DNA of 8,320 nt from Candidatus Atribacteria bacterium (GTDB lineage: Bacteria; Atribacterota; Atribacteria; Atribacterales; Atribacteraceae). Below, piece by piece: positions 6,253 to 8,320 of this stretch (its first letter is position 1; each line of letters opens with the position of its first letter). The notes beneath the pieces are model-generated. The model ran no database searches, had not been told where the DNA came from, and worked only from the letters and a program-made list of their open reading frames with translations. Position numbers and translations under genes: made by a program. The stretch lies in assembly GCA_018056205.1 (NCBI GenBank), contig JAGPGC010000034.1, positions 536 to 8,855 on the forward strand, given 5' to 3'.

Positions 6253-7356
6253 ATGCCCTATGATGAGAAAATAAACGATCTTCCTAAAAAAATGAAAGCA
6301 GTAGTTGCTTATAAGCCTGGAGATTACCGACTGGAAATTATTCCACTTCCTGAAATTGATGATGAAGAAGTACTTTTAAAGGTTGGTGGATGTGGAATCT
6401 GTGCCGGTGATGTGAAAGGTTATCATGGAGCTCCTTCATTCTGGGGCGGAGAAGGCCAGCCAGCCTGGATTAAAGCACCCTTTATACCAGGTCACGAGTT
6501 TTATGGCCAGGTGGTAGCCTTGGGAAAAGGTGCCAGGGAAAAATATGGATTATCTTTAGGTGATTGGGCAGTATCTGAACAAATTGTTCCTTGCGGAAAG
6601 TGTCGTTTTTGTTTAGATGGAAAATATTGGATGTGTGAAGTGCATAATATTTATGGTTTTCAGGGAAAGGTTGCCGATGGTGCTTACGCTGAATTTGTTA
6701 GACTTCCTAAAACTGCACGTAATCATAAATTACCGAATGACTTTCCATTTCACATGGCTCCCTATATTGAGCCATTAGGTTGTGCTATCCATGCTGTAGA
6801 AAGAGGGGATATTCAATTCAATGATGTAGTGGTGATTGCTGGTTTGGGAGCACTCGGTTTAGGAATGGTACAAGCTGCCCGGTTGAAAAATCCCAAATTG
6901 CTCATCGCCATTGATATTAAAGATAATCGAAATAAACTCGCTCTGGAATATGGAGCTGATCTGGTGTTAAATCCTAAAAACGAAGATGTTATATCTAAGG
7001 TCAAAACCTTAACCAATGGATATGGATGTGATGTCTATATCCAAGCTAGTGGTCATCCAACCGGGGTTATTCAAGGTCTCCAAATGATACGAAAATTAGG
7101 GAGATACGTCGAATTTAGCGTTTATAATGACCCGACCACCGTGGATTGGAGTATAATTGGCGATCGGAAAGAACTCGATTTAAGGGGAGCTCATTTAAGT
7201 CCCAATACCTACGAATCAGCCATTCGATTTGTTTATAATGGAAAAATTAAACCAGAAAAAGTAATCACCCATGAGATTCCCTTAGAAGACTTTAAAAAAG
7301 GATTTGAAATGGTCGAAAAAGGAGAAGAATCAATAAAAGTTGTTCTTATCCCATAA
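6253..7356 (+). CDS. Zinc-dependent, NAD-type medium-chain alcohol (polyol) dehydrogenase
   Basis: Cytoplasmic MDR-family dehydrogenase, 367 residues, last gene of the operon. It would oxidise a hydroxyl of the imported sugar or sugar alcohol to a carbonyl. Catalytic zinc ligands are visible as Cys50 (GIC), His81-Glu82 (PGHEF) and Glu173 (EPLGC). The structural zinc site has all four cysteines (114, 117, 120, 128). The Rossmann motif GLGALG is at 197-202, and acidic Asp221 at the end of the next strand favours NAD over NADP. The stretch AGDVKGYHGAPSFWG (51-65) with a KAPFIPGHEF segment (74-83) resembles the erythritol/L-threitol dehydrogenase branch of the family. This is recognised from memory without a search, so the substrate remains open (threonine, sorbitol or other polyol dehydrogenases are alternatives). 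GGAGGTGAT (6239-6247) precedes the ATG by a normal distance and the gap to the ATPase stop is 15 nt. An intrinsic terminator follows directly. Confidence 0.9.
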   Translation: MPYDEKINDLPKKMKAVVAYKPGDYRLEIIPLPEIDDEEVLLKVGGCGICAGDVKGYHGAPSFWGGEGQPAWIKAPFIPGHEFYGQVVALGKGAREKYGLSLGDWAVSEQIVPCGKCRFCLDGKYWMCEVHNIYGFQGKVADGAYAEFVRLPKTARNHKLPNDFPFHMAPYIEPLGCAIHAVERGDIQFNDVVVIAGLGALGLGMVQAARLKNPKLLIAIDIKDNRNKLALEYGADLVLNPKNEDVISKVKTLTNGYGCDVYIQASGHPTGVIQGLQMIRKLGRYVEFSVYNDPTTVDWSIIGDRKELDLRGAHLSPNTYESAIRFVYNGKIKPEKVITHEIPLEDFKKGFEMVEKGEESIKVVLIP

Positions 7357-7378
7357 AATATTTCTCAATTTTTGACTT

Positions 7379-7422
7379 AAAGAACACTGGGTGAAACACT
7401 CCAGTGTTCTTTTTTTGTTTTT
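7379..7422 (+). terminator. Intrinsic (Rho-independent) terminator of the transport operon
   Basis: AAAGAACACTGG (7379-7390) has AGAACACTGG pairing perfectly with CCAGTGTTCT (7401-7410), and the stem extends by two A-T pairs to 12 bp (7379-7390 with 7401-7412). The 10-nt apex can form an additional GTG/CAC mini-stem. The 3' arm runs into a T tract (7410-7416, then G and five more T). It lies 22 nt after the dehydrogenase stop codon and marks the operon end. Confidence 0.93.
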
Positions 7423-7774
7423 AGGAGTTAACATCAATTAATTTCACTTTTCTCGAGTAGGTAAGAAAAATTTAAATTTTTAATATATCAATAGAAGCAT
7501 TTAAATTATCCAATTCTATTATTTTTTTCCAACTCATGACTCATGATTTTAATGATTAGATCCTTGTGTTAATTAGAAAACACCAAATGACAAAAAAATA
7601 CACTTTGTTAGCCATCAAGCTCTTCCTTTAGCAAAAGGAGATGAAGTGAAATTTGCATGAAAACTTTTTTGTTTAATAATGGAGGCATTTGACCTCTTGC
7701 AGTAATTTTTGGTTAAGTTTACCATAAGGTAAGTTTTGAATGAATATTTATACCTTAGAGGAGAGATTAAAAAA
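7423..7774. other. AT-rich intergenic region between operon terminator and MBL-fold gene
   Basis: These 352 bases hold no convincing gene. Visible items are a 16-bp perfect AT palindrome (AAAAATTTAAATTTTT, 7466-7481), a tandem 7-bp repeat ACTCATG (7532-7545), and an AAAAGGAGATGA Shine-Dalgarno-like word (7633-7644) that leads only to very short frames. Near the end, a TTACC/GGTAA inverted repeat (7719-7732) overlaps a TAAGGTA/TACCTTA pair (7725-7731 with 7751-7757). A weak promoter candidate is TTGCAG (7697-7702), 17 nt, TACCAT (7720-7725). None is strong enough to annotate as a functional site. Confidence 0.6.
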
Positions 7775-8320
7775 ATGAGTATAACTCTGAGCTTTTATAC
7801 TGGTGGAGGAGTTGATGGGATCGGAGGAAATAAAATTTTACTTGAAACCAGTGAAACTGCCTTATTCCTCGATTTCGGAAAAAGCTTTGGAGAAGAGAAG
7901 AAATACTTTGATGAATTTCTCAAACCCCGAGGTCTCAATGGCTTAGGTGATCTCTTGGCTTTCGATCTCATCCCACCGCTGCGGGGAATTTATCGAGAGG
8001 ACTTAGAGATACCAACTCAAAATTGGTGGGAAAAATTAACCAGCCATCCGGCTTATAAAGACCTCGTCATCCATGGGGTTCTCTTAAGTCATGCCCACTT
8101 GGATCACTCCGGTTATCTTTCTCTTCTATCCCCGGATATCCCCGTCTACACCGGCCTTACCAGCGCTTTAATTTCCAAAGCCATACAAGACTGTGGGATA
8201 TCCGATTTTCTTTCAGAAATCGTCTATGCCAAACCGAAAGTTTGTATGGAAGAAGGTTGGATTTGCACGGAAAAAACCTATTCACTCCCTTCTCAACAAA
8301 GACCTTTCTATGTCTTTACC
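7775..8320 (+). CDS. Metallo-beta-lactamase-fold hydrolase, RNase J/beta-CASP-like, N-terminal 182 residues (3' end outside window)
   Basis: The frame is open to the right edge of the window. The first strands read GGGVDGIGGNKILLE (10-24) and TALFLDFGKSF (28-38), as in metal-dependent RNA-processing hydrolases of the MBL superfamily. The metal-binding HxHxDH motif is SHAHLDHSGY (105-114), giving His106, His108, Asp110 and His111. It is followed by a PVYTGLTSALISKA segment (about 123-136), as in the RNase J/CPSF-like group. The stretch between Asp33 and the HxHxDH motif (about 70 residues) is longer than I recall for RNase J and includes a DLLAFDLIPPLRGIYR element (59-74), suggesting a distinct subfamily. 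The ATG at 7775 is preceded by GAGGAG (7758-7763). The beta-CASP domain lies beyond the window, so nuclease activity is inferred only. Transcription is separate from the transport operon because of the upstream terminator. Confidence 0.85.
   Translation, partial: MSITLSFYTGGGVDGIGGNKILLETSETALFLDFGKSFGEEKKYFDEFLKPRGLNGLGDLLAFDLIPPLRGIYREDLEIPTQNWWEKLTSHPAYKDLVIHGVLLSHAHLDHSGYLSLLSPDIPVYTGLTSALISKAIQDCGISDFLSEIVYAKPKVCMEEGWICTEKTYSLPSQQRPFYVFT

Noticed and set aside
7466..7481. 16-bp perfect palindrome AAAAATTTAAATTTTT as a possible operator
   Set aside because: It consists only of A/T runs, which form palindromes by chance in DNA this AT-rich, and no promoter overlaps it.
7587..7654. Short overlapping frames in the downstream intergenic region, including a protein-like stretch ending in LPLAKGDEVKFA
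   Set aside because: The stretch has no start codon with a ribosome site and is bounded by nearby stops. It could be a gene remnant, but nothing recognisable supports that.
7657..7692. 11-codon ATG frame downstream of AAAAGGAGATGA, as a possible leader peptide
   Set aside because: The spacing from the Shine-Dalgarno core is too long, and there is no regulatory codon run or adjacent attenuator hairpin.

Overview
The window holds one complete, apparently self-contained transcription unit for sugar or polyol uptake, flanked by parts of two unrelated genes. Composition is AT-rich, Shine-Dalgarno sites are strong (GGAGG type), and three of the eight genes start at TTG or GTG. The solute-binding protein has a plain signal peptide (cleavage after AFA) and no lipobox cysteine. 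This suggests a diderm bacterium with a periplasm, because Gram-positive binding proteins are normally lipoproteins. Together with a bacterial-type GlnRS, this would fit an AT-rich anaerobe such as an Atribacterota-like lineage. That taxonomic guess is inference only.

Layout: positions 1-243 (minus strand) are the first 81 codons of glutaminyl-tRNA synthetase (glnS), transcribed leftward out of the window. Positions 244-693 are a divergent intergenic region with a likely extended -10 promoter for glnS, a likely sigma-70-type promoter (538-566) for the rightward operon, and an orphan, near-perfect Shine-Dalgarno sequence in the operon leader. Positions 694-7356 are six co-directional genes: periplasmic binding protein, two MalF/MalG-type permeases, two paralogous MalK-type ATPases, and a zinc-dependent, NAD-type medium-chain dehydrogenase. 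A strong intrinsic terminator follows at 7379-7422. A second, GC-rich hairpin lies between the binding-protein gene and the first permease gene. Positions 7423-7774 are AT-rich intergenic DNA. From 7775 to the window end is the N-terminal 182 codons of a metallo-beta-lactamase-fold hydrolase of RNase J/beta-CASP-like type.

How the genes work together: the binding protein would capture the substrate in the periplasm, the two permeases would form the channel, and the two different ATPases would most simply form a heterodimer that drives import. The dehydrogenase would oxidise the imported substrate, probably a sugar alcohol. It resembles erythritol/threitol-type polyol dehydrogenases, judged from memory of the family and not from a search. 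The most notable feature is asymmetry between the ATPases: the first has Thr where the switch (H-loop) histidine should be, the second keeps His, and both have Glu in place of the Q-loop Gln. Two ATPases in one carbohydrate-importer operon recall the GlpS/GlpT glycerol transporter of rhizobia. I see no mobile element, CRISPR array, tRNA or rRNA. The window is a good example of an uncommon transporter architecture and is not a clearly new kind of system.
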